Shown here one piece after another: positions 44,287 through 53,013 of a DNA stretch of 64,000 nucleotides; the stretch's first letter is position 1, and the number at the start of each line of letters is the position of its first letter. A model generated the notes under the pieces. The model was given only the letters and a program-made list of their open reading frames with translations, made no database searches and was not told where the DNA came from. The stretch covers positions 124,001 to 188,000 of the forward strand of contig NZ_JAAEHL010000006.1 in the NCBI RefSeq assembly GCF_010614725.1, written 5' to 3'. This DNA is from Flavobacterium ajazii. Lineage in GTDB: Bacteria > Bacteroidota > Bacteroidia > Flavobacteriales > Flavobacteriaceae. Made by a program: the position numbers and the translations under genes.

Positions 44287-44979
44287 TCACTTTAAAGACA
44301 CTTCAAAAACTAATAAAATGGCATTTTCAGACAAAGCTTCCCATTCTATTATTTCTGTGTTTTTCATACTTAAACCATCCTTCGCTTCTAAAAGTCGGTC
44401 TTCAACCTCAAAAGCACCATTAACTACAAATACGAAAACACCATTGTTAGGATTTTTCAAAGTATAAAAGCCTTCTTTCCTTCCATCATAAACACCAATA
44501 AAACAAGTCGTTTCTTCAATTTCAATCAATCGGATTAATTTATTACTAATAGTCAAATCGATTTCTGATTTGTGAAAATATTTTTTTAAACATTGTGTTT
44601 CCTTTTGAAAATGAATGGTAAGAAAACTAACGTTTTCACTTTCGTACGGATTAAAAATTTCCACAGTCATTTCGTCATCAGCAGCTATAACCCGAATTTG
44701 CTCAACTCTCAAAAATTCAGCATTACCAAGATTGTCCTTGTATTCTATTCCACCAAATAAAGGCAAAATAATCAGACTCGAATTTGCTTTTATAACTCTG
44801 GAAATACAATGTTGGGGAGCTAGTATTTCTTCGTTTAAAATCTGTAAAGAGCCAAATGGTCTTCTGGACAAATCCTGGTACTGGTCAAAATTAAAGGTGG
44901 CAAAACAATTGTATTTTTCTGACCTGAAAATACCTCTTGTTTCTGACTTATATATTTGAGCTGGAATCTGTTTAATCAT
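44287..44979 (-). CDS. pirin-like cupin without the usual metal ligands
   Basis: The 230-residue protein has the pirin double-cupin layout, with RPFGSLQILNEEILAPQH in place of the usual FGPLRVLNDD...HPHR segment and LPLFGGIEYKDNLGNAEFLR in place of the glycine-rich strand. The metal-binding H-x-H of active pirins (quercetin-dioxygenase-like) is missing; only single His residues remain. It is therefore likely a divergent family member with an altered or no metal site. It lies 23 nt after the intradiol dioxygenase-like gene. Confidence 0.65.
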   Translation of the reverse strand: MIKQIPAQIYKSETRGIFRSEKYNCFATFNFDQYQDLSRRPFGSLQILNEEILAPQHCISRVIKANSSLIILPLFGGIEYKDNLGNAEFLRVEQIRVIAADDEMTVEIFNPYESENVSFLTIHFQKETQCLKKYFHKSEIDLTISNKLIRLIEIEETTCFIGVYDGRKEGFYTLKNPNNGVFVFVVNGAFEVEDRLLEAKDGLSMKNTEIIEWEALSENAILLVFEVSLK

Positions 44980-45002
44980 CTTAAACTGTATTTTACAAGT
45001 TT

Positions 45003-45761
45003 TTAACTCGCAACGTTAATGGTATGTTTTAAAACAAAACCTTCAGCAACACTTCCTGTAACTGTTGCCAGTTCACTTGCTACTGAATCTGAAAACACAT
45101 TATCAGAAGCATTATATGTATAACCCGACAAACCTTTTGTATATCCATTGGCCGTTGATGCATTTACCAAAGCCACCGCACTGCCAGAACCTTCTGGAAA
45201 TGCAATTTGCGTAACTAACAATGAAGTTCCGCTTGCATTATAAATATGAACGTGTATGTGCGTGGCACGACTTGTGTACCAGCCAGGAAAAATAGAAGTA
45301 AAAGTTACTAATCCATTATCATCTGTAGTTTGTCTTCCTCTTAAAAAGTGTACAGAAGTATAATCAACAGACTGCATCGAAGTTCCTCCATATTCTGAAT
45401 AATAACCATCTTTATCGCAATGCCAGATATCAACAATAGCACCTTTTAAGGCCGCACAACTTGCTTTTGTGTTTTTTATAGTAATATTAATTGTAAAAGC
45501 AACACCCGTTCTGTCCATCACAATATTTGATTTTACCAGAGAAGATGGTGTAATCGTCGGAAATGGACCTGCTGTTTCTGAAGGAGTGACAGAACAATCA
45601 CTAGAAGAACTTGAACCGGAACCTGTATCAGTGGCCGTTTCTGTATCTGTTGATGTTTCTTCTGAAGAGTCATCATCTTGACTACATGCACTTATAATTG
45701 GAATAGCCATGGAACCAATTCCTACTAAACCTAAACCTCTTAAAAAATCTTTTCTGTTCAT
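45003..45761 (-). CDS. exported intradiol-dioxygenase-like lipoprotein
   Basis: The 252-residue protein has an N-terminal signal with a lipobox ending ISAC (C26) and a long acidic/Thr/Ser-rich spacer (residues 27-55). The catalytic domain of protocatechuate/catechol intradiol dioxygenases follows, with DIWHCDKDGYYSEYGG supplying the first iron ligand tyrosine and FPGWYTSRATHIHVHIY supplying the second tyrosine and two histidines. All four Fe(III) ligands appear present. Surface-exported members of this family exist in Bacteroidota with unknown substrates. It is first in an operon with a pirin-like gene and an unknown gene. Confidence 0.88.
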   Translation of the reverse strand: MNRKDFLRGLGLVGIGSMAIPIISACSQDDDSSEETSTDTETATDTGSGSSSSSDCSVTPSETAGPFPTITPSSLVKSNIVMDRTGVAFTINITIKNTKASCAALKGAIVDIWHCDKDGYYSEYGGTSMQSVDYTSVHFLRGRQTTDDNGLVTFTSIFPGWYTSRATHIHVHIYNASGTSLLVTQIAFPEGSGSAVALVNASTANGYTKGLSGYTYNASDNVFSDSVASELATVTGSVAEGFVLKHTINVAS

Positions 45762-45996
45762 AACTACTACAATTTACGGTTACAGTTGTAAAAGTATTTA
45801 AACACTTAAAAACATTAAAATTTATGAGGTAACGGAATCTTTTTATGCGGTGAAAGCAACCAATTTCATAAAATTTTGCATTAATATTATCGAAACCAAA
45901 ACTATTCAGTCTTACTTAAATTTTTGTTTTCTGCAAATTATATTCATACAAATGGTTTAAGAATTATACATTGGTTCTATATTATATTTAAAAAAA

Positions 45997-48210
45997 TTAA
46001 AACTTATAGGTTACCCCTAGTTTCAGGAAAAAAGGCGTTCCCGGAGTGAAATGGATTTCTTCTACACTCGCCGTTTCATTTTTCAATCGGGATTCTGTTG
46101 CAAACTGGGTTTCATTCCACTCCGAATTGAATAAATTCTCGATAGCTATACCCAGAATAACTTTTTTAAAAGTATAATTCACATTAAAATCAGTAATAAA
46201 ATAGCCTTTTGCTACAATAGAGTTGTCTTCGTTAGCCGGTCTGTCTTTCATATATCTGTAGCGTAAGCCACCTGAAAAACCTTTCCAGTTTTGAAAACTT
46301 AGCCCTCCAGTGGAAGTAAAATCCGGAGCCAGTGGAATATAATTTTGTCCTTTTGGATCATCAATGCTTCGTGCATACGTGTAATTGGCATCCAGATTAA
46401 AAAAGAAATAATCATTTAACTGATAACGAATTCCTAAATCAAAACCTGCTCTTTTCGTTTTACCGCTTGGCTCCACAACTCCAGCATCTCCGACATATAC
46501 AAACTCCTGCTGTAGATACAAATACCATAAAGCTGAATTGATAAGCAGCCTCGGGAAGGGTTTCCAAATAGTTCCTAAATCTGTTCCTATTGCGGTTGGT
46601 AAAATTTCCTTCCCATTATTTGCAATTACCACTCTGGTATCATTCGAATGAAAACCTGTTCCTGTTTTGAGATAAAACTGCAGATCATTGCTTTGGGAAT
46701 ATACAAAATTAAGTTTGGGAGATAGTTTTGCCTGACTCTCGGTCTGTGTTTTATAATTCACAGCCAATTTATCCTGATAGCCGAATTTAAAATAATCCAG
46801 TCGAAGGGCAGGATTAATAAGCCATTTGCCTAAACGAATCTCTGAGTTTAAATAGGTAAAGATATTTGATTCATCGATGTCCCCTAATTTAATTGGTTCT
46901 AAAGTGGTTCTTCTGTTAAGTGTATGTGATAGTTCGGTATCTTTTGTGGCATCATTTCTAAGACCAAAGCCTAATTGAAACAACAAATCGACTGATTCTT
47001 TATGAATATTTTTATTCAGTTCTGCATTGATTCCATAAATATTGCGATTTTCTTTCTGCTTAATCTGGTCTCCATTTACAGGATCTTCCAGGAAAAAAGT
47101 AAAGTTTGAAAAGAGCTCAAATTTATAATTCGAATAGAAAGTGTTGGCTTTCAAAAATGTATTTTCATCAATAGGTTTGTGTATTGACAAATTAAAATTG
47201 GCTCTGGAAGTTGATCCGCCTTCGGTATCATCTACAGAACCGAATCTGGAAATAGTTCCATCATCAACCAGTCTCTGTGGTATTTGTCCCGATGCATCCC
47301 ATTTACTGATAAAGCGGGAAGCTGTAAGTGAAAAACGGCTGCTATCTTCTAAAATAAAAGAATATTTTCCGAATAAATTGATTCGGTTAAAGTTTTGAGG
47401 AGAATCAAAAGGGCCGTCAGTAACGATATATTCAGTGGCAATATAAGCGCTTTGCTTTTTATTGTTTCCTAAAAGATCAAACATCCCCAGAGTTCTAAAA
47501 GTATTAAATTGTCCTGCTTCAATACGGATACTGCTAAAATCCAGTTTCTCTTTTGTGCCAAAATCAACATAGCCTGCTGTTGCAAAATCTCCTTTGTTTG
47601 CATAATAGGTTCCTTTTCCAAAATCTATTTTCTCAACAGTTTCCGGAATTACAAAATGCAGATCAGCATATCCCTGTCCGTGTGCATGTGAGACCATATT
47701 TACAGGCAATCCATCAACACTAATGGCAATATCTGTTCCATGGTCGATATCAAAACCCCTTAAAAATATTTGTTCTGCCTTACCTCCTCCGGCATGCTGT
47801 CCTATAAATAATCCCGGAACTTTACGCAAAATTTCTTGTGAGGAATTGACCGGAGTGGTTTCCAGATCAATTTTTGAAATCACATTAATAGCTGATATCT
47901 TAGACTGAATAATCACTTCTTCTAGTTTAAAGCTATCGCTTTGCATCACAATTTTAATTTCAGTATCTGTAATAATGTAATCTGTTTTTTTATATCCTAA
48001 TGCCGTTATGGTTAGTGTATCTCCAGCATTGACTTTATCAATATTAAAAATCCCTCCTTCGTTTGTATGGGAGTGTGTATTTAATTTGGGATTGCTAATA
48101 GTGGCATTTTCTATTGGCTTTCCGTTTTCATCAACAACAATTCCTTTGTGAATCTGACTAAAAGCGGTTAGATTTAAAAAAGTTAAAAGAAGAAGAAGGT
48201 TAATTTTCAT
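45997..48210 (-). CDS. TonB-dependent outer-membrane receptor
   Basis: The 737-residue receptor has a signal peptide, an N-terminal carboxypeptidase-regulatory-like domain (HKGIVVDENGKPIENATI), a plug domain (SQEILRKVPGLFIGQHAG) and a 22-strand-type barrel ending LGVTYKF. The plug holds a His/Asp-rich stretch (RGFDIDHGTDIAI, then SHAHGQGYADLHF) that I recall from a TonB receptor group found beside HupE/UreJ-like genes. The ligand is unknown; the histidines and the HupE-like neighbour hint at a metal or metal complex. It is the last gene of the DUF3500/HupE-like/receptor operon, 33 bp after the HupE-like gene. Confidence 0.93.
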   Translation of the reverse strand: MKINLLLLLTFLNLTAFSQIHKGIVVDENGKPIENATISNPKLNTHSHTNEGGIFNIDKVNAGDTLTITALGYKKTDYIITDTEIKIVMQSDSFKLEEVIIQSKISAINVISKIDLETTPVNSSQEILRKVPGLFIGQHAGGGKAEQIFLRGFDIDHGTDIAISVDGLPVNMVSHAHGQGYADLHFVIPETVEKIDFGKGTYYANKGDFATAGYVDFGTKEKLDFSSIRIEAGQFNTFRTLGMFDLLGNNKKQSAYIATEYIVTDGPFDSPQNFNRINLFGKYSFILEDSSRFSLTASRFISKWDASGQIPQRLVDDGTISRFGSVDDTEGGSTSRANFNLSIHKPIDENTFLKANTFYSNYKFELFSNFTFFLEDPVNGDQIKQKENRNIYGINAELNKNIHKESVDLLFQLGFGLRNDATKDTELSHTLNRRTTLEPIKLGDIDESNIFTYLNSEIRLGKWLINPALRLDYFKFGYQDKLAVNYKTQTESQAKLSPKLNFVYSQSNDLQFYLKTGTGFHSNDTRVVIANNGKEILPTAIGTDLGTIWKPFPRLLINSALWYLYLQQEFVYVGDAGVVEPSGKTKRAGFDLGIRYQLNDYFFFNLDANYTYARSIDDPKGQNYIPLAPDFTSTGGLSFQNWKGFSGGLRYRYMKDRPANEDNSIVAKGYFITDFNVNYTFKKVILGIAIENLFNSEWNETQFATESRLKNETASVEEIHFTPGTPFFLKLGVTYKF

Positions 48211-48243
48211 AGGGGTAATGATGATTTGGTTTTAAATAAATTC

Positions 48244-49590
48244 TTAAGCAACTGGATACTGGTTAGAATTCCTTTTACGGCTGCTTCGGTAATGTAATCC
48301 GAAAAAAGTTAAAGAAAAAATTGCCAGTATTAAAATTCCCCAGGAAGCATAATGATAATTATTTTGTATCAGATCCGAAACTCGGTTTGGCTTTTCGGAA
48401 ACACGCTCCATAATCCAGGCTATGGAAGCAATTGCTGCCAAAATCGCCCAAATAATTCTAACCCCTCTATAAATTGATGTCTGGCTCAATAAAATTAACC
48501 ATGGAATTATAAGTATCACGACAAATAACTGCATAATTTCAATCCCTAGATTAAATCCTAAAATGCTTAAAGCCATTGTACCCACATCTAAATTCAAAAC
48601 AGAAATAATAGTCGCAAAAGCCAAACCGTGTACGAGTCCAAAACCTGCTGCCACATAAACTTCTTTGTTTGGAAAAACAGGATAAACAGCATGTACCGCA
48701 GAAATTAAAATAGAAACTGCAATTAAAATTTCTACAGGTTGTACAGGCAGATTAATCCAGCCTAAAGCACCTATTAAAAGTGTAATGGAATGTCCAATTG
48801 TAAAAGACGTAACAATTTTCAGCAGTCGCATAATACTGTATTTAGTCCCACCAAAATTTCCCCATCTTCTGTGATTCATTACAAGAGGTGCAGGTAATAA
48901 CAATACCAATAGAAATAATAAATGATCTGTACCTTCCTTAATGTGTTCCATCCCTAAAGAAAACATTCCTTTAAAACCAGTCCACCAGTTACCACCTTTT
49001 TCTAAGTTTATTTCTAAGGGATAAATAAGCGTAGTCTTTGTATCTACCCTAATTACGCCAACTTCCACAGGCTCTTTATTCGTTTTTCCCAGTTCCCAGT
49101 CACTTCGAATGGAAACCAAGGCGCTGTGGGTAACCAGCTGATGCATAATTACATCATAATCAAAAATAAATTTTCGGGTACTTGCTCCATTGGGGGGAGT
49201 AAGAATAAGCCGTACAATAATTTCCTGATAAGGCCCGCTTAAGGTTTGTTCTGCTTTTCCAAGTCTCATATCGTTTACTTCAACCTGCCAGGGCATATCT
49301 TTAGCCGTCATAGGATGGATATGGGCCAATAGATATTCTTTCAACTGGGGACCAAATTTTTCAATTAAATGATCCGGATCTTTTGTGATTTCATGGCCAA
49401 AGGCTAATTCTAATTCCCCCAAAGGCATTTGCAGTTCAACTAAAACCGCTCTAGGATTCACATCCAGTAATACGATAGTACTTGGGGTCTGGTGTGCATA
49501 TATTCCCTGTAAAGAACAAAGCAGTACGAGAAACAAAAACAACCGCCATTTTTTGAAATGGCAGTTGTTTAAAATTAGTTTTTGAATCAT
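48244..49590 (-). CDS. HupE/UreJ-like membrane protein
   Basis: The 448-residue protein has a signal segment ending YAHQ, then an extracytoplasmic domain of about 190 residues with an immunoglobulin-like strand pattern. A C-terminal part with about seven membrane helices follows, containing GMEHIKEGTDHLLFLL, FTIGHSITLLIGALG and AAGFGLVHGLAFATII. That is the HupE/UreJ_2 pattern, a group related to nickel/cobalt transporters. The conserved His and Asp residues in the helices suit metal handling, but transport is not proven. It sits between the DUF3500 and TonB-receptor genes. Confidence 0.85.
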   Translation of the reverse strand: MIQKLILNNCHFKKWRLFLFLVLLCSLQGIYAHQTPSTIVLLDVNPRAVLVELQMPLGELELAFGHEITKDPDHLIEKFGPQLKEYLLAHIHPMTAKDMPWQVEVNDMRLGKAEQTLSGPYQEIIVRLILTPPNGASTRKFIFDYDVIMHQLVTHSALVSIRSDWELGKTNKEPVEVGVIRVDTKTTLIYPLEINLEKGGNWWTGFKGMFSLGMEHIKEGTDHLLFLLVLLLPAPLVMNHRRWGNFGGTKYSIMRLLKIVTSFTIGHSITLLIGALGWINLPVQPVEILIAVSILISAVHAVYPVFPNKEVYVAAGFGLVHGLAFATIISVLNLDVGTMALSILGFNLGIEIMQLFVVILIIPWLILLSQTSIYRGVRIIWAILAAIASIAWIMERVSEKPNRVSDLIQNNYHYASWGILILAIFSLTFFGLHYRSSRKRNSNQYPVA

Positions 49591-49611
49591 TTTATAATGA
49601 TTTTATTTGTT

Positions 49612-51018
49612 TTACAATCCAACATAATCACTTGTATGATCTCTGTAAACACTGTGATAGTGAATCTGATTTGGAACTACCACACCGGTCTGGCAGATAA
49701 ATTCTATCCATACACGAGGCCCGTCAATACGAACATAATCTGTATTGGCAGTGAAAAAAGAACTTGCATTACCTGAAACACCATTAGAATTACTCGCATA
49801 CGTCACATATGTATCGGCTAAGGCATTACTGTAAAGCGTTGTAAATGCAGCAGCCGAAGTAGGATCTAAATCTTCAATCCACGGTGCCATTGCTGCTAAA
49901 ACTTTAGCCTGAGCAGCAGAACTCAGCGTACTCACCTTAACACCCAATTTTGTAGTTGGGAATGTATTGGTAGTAGAGCCCGGAACCATCGTAACATCTG
50001 AAAAAGTAGATGAAATCTTTGCACTGGCCAGTTCAGCAGTGGTAAAAGAAGCCAGCATAGCCGCCATTGCTGCTTTTTCAGCTGCCATTGGAGAATAGGT
50101 AGTTCCGTTATAGGTAAAAGTGGTAGGCTCAATCCCCTGATGAGAAGGTGTAGTGCTTACCACAGCGCCTGCATTATAAGTAATATTCTGCGCGTAATGA
50201 TGTCCTCCAAACTGTAATTGCCATTTTCCTGTTGTACTAGGCGTGCCCAGAAAAGCAATTACATAATAACCTGAGGAATAACCACCTGAAGAAAGCGTTC
50301 CTAAATAATCATCAGCAGTATTTATGGCAATAAATTCATTATATCCTTCTTCTGTTCCTGTACCGCTTGCAGCAGCTATAACCGCTTTTGCGGCAGTAAG
50401 TTGCGCAGATGTAAGACTGCTGAAAGCCAGTCCGTTTCGACAGGATAATCCGCAAGGAAGGTTAGACCATCTTTTCGCATTTGTAAGATTTAATGTAAGT
50501 ACTACAGATGACTGCTGCGTGGTTGTTAAGGTTGCTAAAAATGCATTGGCCAGACATACCACTTTTGCCACTCCTGTTGCCGAAGAGCAATCTGCTGTTG
50601 CAGCTGAGTTGACCGTCAAAGTAATGGTTACGGTTTTTCCTCCAAATGTGATAACAAAACTGGCTGTTCCTGAAGATGTAGGAGTTCCTGTAATAGTATA
50701 GGTTAAATTACCTGCGCCGTTTGCCAGTGTTCCGGCCACCAATGTAGCGGTTAAGCCCGTAACTCCTGTTGATGAAACCGCAGTTCCTGCTGAATACGTA
50801 GCTCCATTACCACCAGTATAGGGAAGTGTCGCTGTTCCGCTGTAAGCTATATTAATGACAGCCGTAGCCGAAAAAACTGCCGAACCCGAGGTAAGAGCCG
50901 TTACAGAAGCACTGCTTGATGAAGAGCTGTCGTCATCGCTTTTGCTGCAGGCAACAAAAACGCTTATCGAGATCAGCAAAATCATTGCAATCGATACAAT
51001 TAGTTTTAATTTTTTCAT
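49612..51018 (-). CDS. DUF3500 lipoprotein with N-terminal Ig-like domain
   Basis: From the ATG at 51018 the product is 468 residues with a lipobox (VFVAC) and a run of serines. Residues about 55-150 form an Ig-like domain of the AGTLANGAGNLTYTITGTP type. The remainder matches DUF3500: KRWSNLP, YNEFIAINTADDYLG, WQLQFGGHHYAQN and the C-terminal NQIHYHSVYRDHTSDYVG, rich in His. DUF3500 has no known activity to my knowledge. The -7 box at 51053-51060 places the start at 51018. It heads the operon with the HupE-like and TonB-receptor genes, divergent from a LytS/LytTR pair. Confidence 0.85.
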   Translation of the reverse strand: MKKLKLIVSIAMILLISISVFVACSKSDDDSSSSSSASVTALTSGSAVFSATAVINIAYSGTATLPYTGGNGATYSAGTAVSSTGVTGLTATLVAGTLANGAGNLTYTITGTPTSSGTASFVITFGGKTVTITLTVNSAATADCSSATGVAKVVCLANAFLATLTTTQQSSVVLTLNLTNAKRWSNLPCGLSCRNGLAFSSLTSAQLTAAKAVIAAASGTGTEEGYNEFIAINTADDYLGTLSSGGYSSGYYVIAFLGTPSTTGKWQLQFGGHHYAQNITYNAGAVVSTTPSHQGIEPTTFTYNGTTYSPMAAEKAAMAAMLASFTTAELASAKISSTFSDVTMVPGSTTNTFPTTKLGVKVSTLSSAAQAKVLAAMAPWIEDLDPTSAAAFTTLYSNALADTYVTYASNSNGVSGNASSFFTANTDYVRIDGPRVWIEFICQTGVVVPNQIHYHSVYRDHTSDYVGL

Positions 51019-51052
51019 AGCTTTAGGGTATTGGTTGATATTTAATAACATA

Positions 51053-51060
51053 CAAAATTA
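51053..51060 (-). promoter_or_regulatory. -7 promoter element (TAATTTTG)
   Basis: The minus strand reads TAATTTTG 34 nt before the DUF3500 start, matching TAnnTTTG. It is the likely promoter of the DUF3500/HupE-like/receptor operon. Confidence 0.6.
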
Positions 51061-51087
51061 ACAAAAGCTTTAATCGGGATTTTTTTT

Positions 51088-51168
51088 TGTGGTCAATCCC
51101 TTTTTTGTAGTGGTAAATAAAATTGAAAAGCTATTAATTGGCATATCAAAATATTTTTACCCACTACA
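51088..51168. promoter_or_regulatory. repeated motif in the divergent intergenic region (operator candidate)
   Basis: TGTAGTGGTAAA (51106-51117) is matched, inverted, by TTTACCCACTACA (51156-51168), and a shorter related copy TTGTGGT lies at 51088-51094. The two copies left of 51118 form direct repeats on the minus strand, about 20 nt apart. LytTR regulators bind spaced direct repeats, and one is encoded by the divergent pair next door. Confidence 0.4.
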
Positions 51169-51225
51169 TTTTTCAATTTTGCCACATTTATTTTCCGATA
51201 GTGATTTATTATATAATTTTACATC

Positions 51226-52272
51226 ATGCCACTCAAAAGACAAAAAATATATTTAGTAACAGGAAGTCTGTTGTTTTTATTTCTTCCGTTATTATTTTCA
51301 CCGCATCCGCCAGAGGAAGAAAATTTTTTGTTTTCCAGAGCGACCCAGCGTGATTTTTTGGCTAATTTATTAATGCTCTTTTTCTTTTTTTTGAATTTTT
51401 ATGTTCTAATTCCGGCATTTTATCTAAAGAAAAAGTATCTTTTTTATGGTTGTATTATTATCATTAGTTTATTGATAGTTTGTATTTTACCCTCTCTTAT
51501 TACTGGTCATAATCCTTTTTCTGTTCAAAATGATTTTCTTCCCAGAGTTCATAAAACTGAAGGTCATTTTATGCCCAAGCGTCCGAATGGTTTTTCTTTT
51601 ATTGAAGAAATCAGGCATCATATTTTTCTCTTTACAGCCGTAATTTTTTCATCTGCATTTCTTCGGGAAAAAATTCGGAACAAAATCATAGAAAACGAAA
51701 AATTACAGGCAGAACTTTCACATCTTAAAACGCAAATCCACCCTCATTTTTTATTCAACACCTTAAATAGTATTTATGCATTGTCAATCAAAAAAGATGA
51801 TAAAGCAGCAGATACTATCGTAAAATTATCAGAGTTCATGCGGTATTTGCTAAATGATTCCAGTCAGGATGAAGTAATTCTGGAGAAAGAAATAAACTAT
51901 ATTGATAATTACATTGATTTACAAAAATCACGGCTTCGAAATGCGGTAGATCTCCAGTATAGCACCAATGGTGATTTCTCTAATTACAGGATTGCCCCAT
52001 TATTATTGTTTCCCTTTATTGAAAATGCCTTTAAATATGGAGTAAATCCGGATGAAAATTCAGTTATAAAAATAGGCATACAATTAGACAAAAATCATTT
52101 AAATATGACCGTTTTTAATCGCAAAGTTAGTGTGAGAAATATCGAATCATCAAAAATAGGACTACAAAACACTTATGACAGACTAGAACTATACTATCCA
52201 AAAAAGCACTACTTAACCATTGAAGAAGATGAACAAACTTATTACGCGAATTTAAAAATTGAACTGGCATGA
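51226..52272 (+). CDS. LytS/YehU-type sensor histidine kinase (pair 1)
   Basis: The 348-residue kinase has four hydrophobic segments in the N-terminal 140 residues with a loop rich in Pro and His (RVHKTEGHFMPKRPNG), a short coiled coil, the His_kinase domain with phosphoacceptor H174 in QIHPHFLFNTLNSIY, and an ATPase domain with FPFIENAFKYGV. It overlaps its response regulator by four bases (ATGA). It is transcribed away from the DUF3500 operon across a 207-bp gap with repeated motifs, so it is a good candidate to control that operon. Signal unknown. Confidence 0.92.
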   Translation: MPLKRQKIYLVTGSLLFLFLPLLFSPHPPEEENFLFSRATQRDFLANLLMLFFFFLNFYVLIPAFYLKKKYLFYGCIIIISLLIVCILPSLITGHNPFSVQNDFLPRVHKTEGHFMPKRPNGFSFIEEIRHHIFLFTAVIFSSAFLREKIRNKIIENEKLQAELSHLKTQIHPHFLFNTLNSIYALSIKKDDKAADTIVKLSEFMRYLLNDSSQDEVILEKEINYIDNYIDLQKSRLRNAVDLQYSTNGDFSNYRIAPLLLFPFIENAFKYGVNPDENSVIKIGIQLDKNHLNMTVFNRKVSVRNIESSKIGLQNTYDRLELYYPKKHYLTIEEDEQTYYANLKIELA

Positions 52273-52952
52273 TAACAGCAATTGCTTTAGACGATGAATT
52301 AGCTGCACTGGAAGTTTTGGAGGCCTTTTGCATTAAGAGCCAAAGTGTAAGTCTGGTAAAAACATTCACAAAAACACAGGATGCCCGTTTTTATCTCGAA
52401 GAATTTCCGGTAGATTTAATTTTTCTTGATATCAATATGCCATCCATTTCAGGAATAGAATTTTATAAATCAATTGAGCAGCAAACTAACTTAATATTTA
52501 CCACGGCTTATGCAGAATATGCCGCAGAAAGTTATGAATTGAATGCTGTAGATTATTTAATGAAACCTTTTAGTTATGACCGCTTTTTGAAAGCTGTTGA
52601 TAAAGTAAAAAAGCTAAATCCAATTCAAAAAGCGGATAAACAAAACTATATCCTTTTTCGGGTTGATTACGGACTGACCAAAGTATTGTTATCTGATATT
52701 TTGTTTATAGAAGGATTGGATAATTATTTAAAGGTGCACATCAAAAACCAAAAGGCTTTGGTTGTAAGAAAGACCCTGAAGTCACTTTCAGAAAAACTTC
52801 CTTCTGACGAATTTATTCGCGTACACAGGTCTTATATAATTTCAATATCAAATATGGAATCCTATCGCAATAAAATTATCTACATAAACGGAGAAGAAAT
52901 TCCTTTGGGAAACAGTTATGAAAATGATTTTTTTCAAATTTTGAATAGTTAA
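52269..52952 (+). CDS. LytTR-family response regulator (pair 1)
   Basis: The 227-residue regulator has a receiver domain with D8/D9 and phosphorylation site D54 (LIFLDINMPSISG), the TTAYAEYA segment and K at MKPF. Its C-terminal LytTR DNA-binding domain begins near residue 130 (LFIEGLDNYLKVH; EFIRVHRSYIIS). The start overlaps the kinase stop by four bases. It is closely similar to the regulator at 53014-53706, which runs towards it. Confidence 0.95.
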   Translation: MITAIALDDELAALEVLEAFCIKSQSVSLVKTFTKTQDARFYLEEFPVDLIFLDINMPSISGIEFYKSIEQQTNLIFTTAYAEYAAESYELNAVDYLMKPFSYDRFLKAVDKVKKLNPIQKADKQNYILFRVDYGLTKVLLSDILFIEGLDNYLKVHIKNQKALVVRKTLKSLSEKLPSDEFIRVHRSYIISISNMESYRNKIIYINGEEIPLGNSYENDFFQILNS

Positions 52953-53013
52953 AGACATAAATACTATTTTAAAATATCACTTTGTGACTTTCCAAATAAT
53001 GTAAAAAACAAAG

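Noticed and set aside
51214..51221. TAATTTTA as the promoter of the first LytS-type kinase
   Set aside because: It misses the final G of TAnnTTTG and would place the transcript start at the initiation codon itself.
52953..53013. Terminator between the two converging LytTR genes
   Set aside because: Only a weak GACTTT/AAAGTC stem is visible without a clean T-run.
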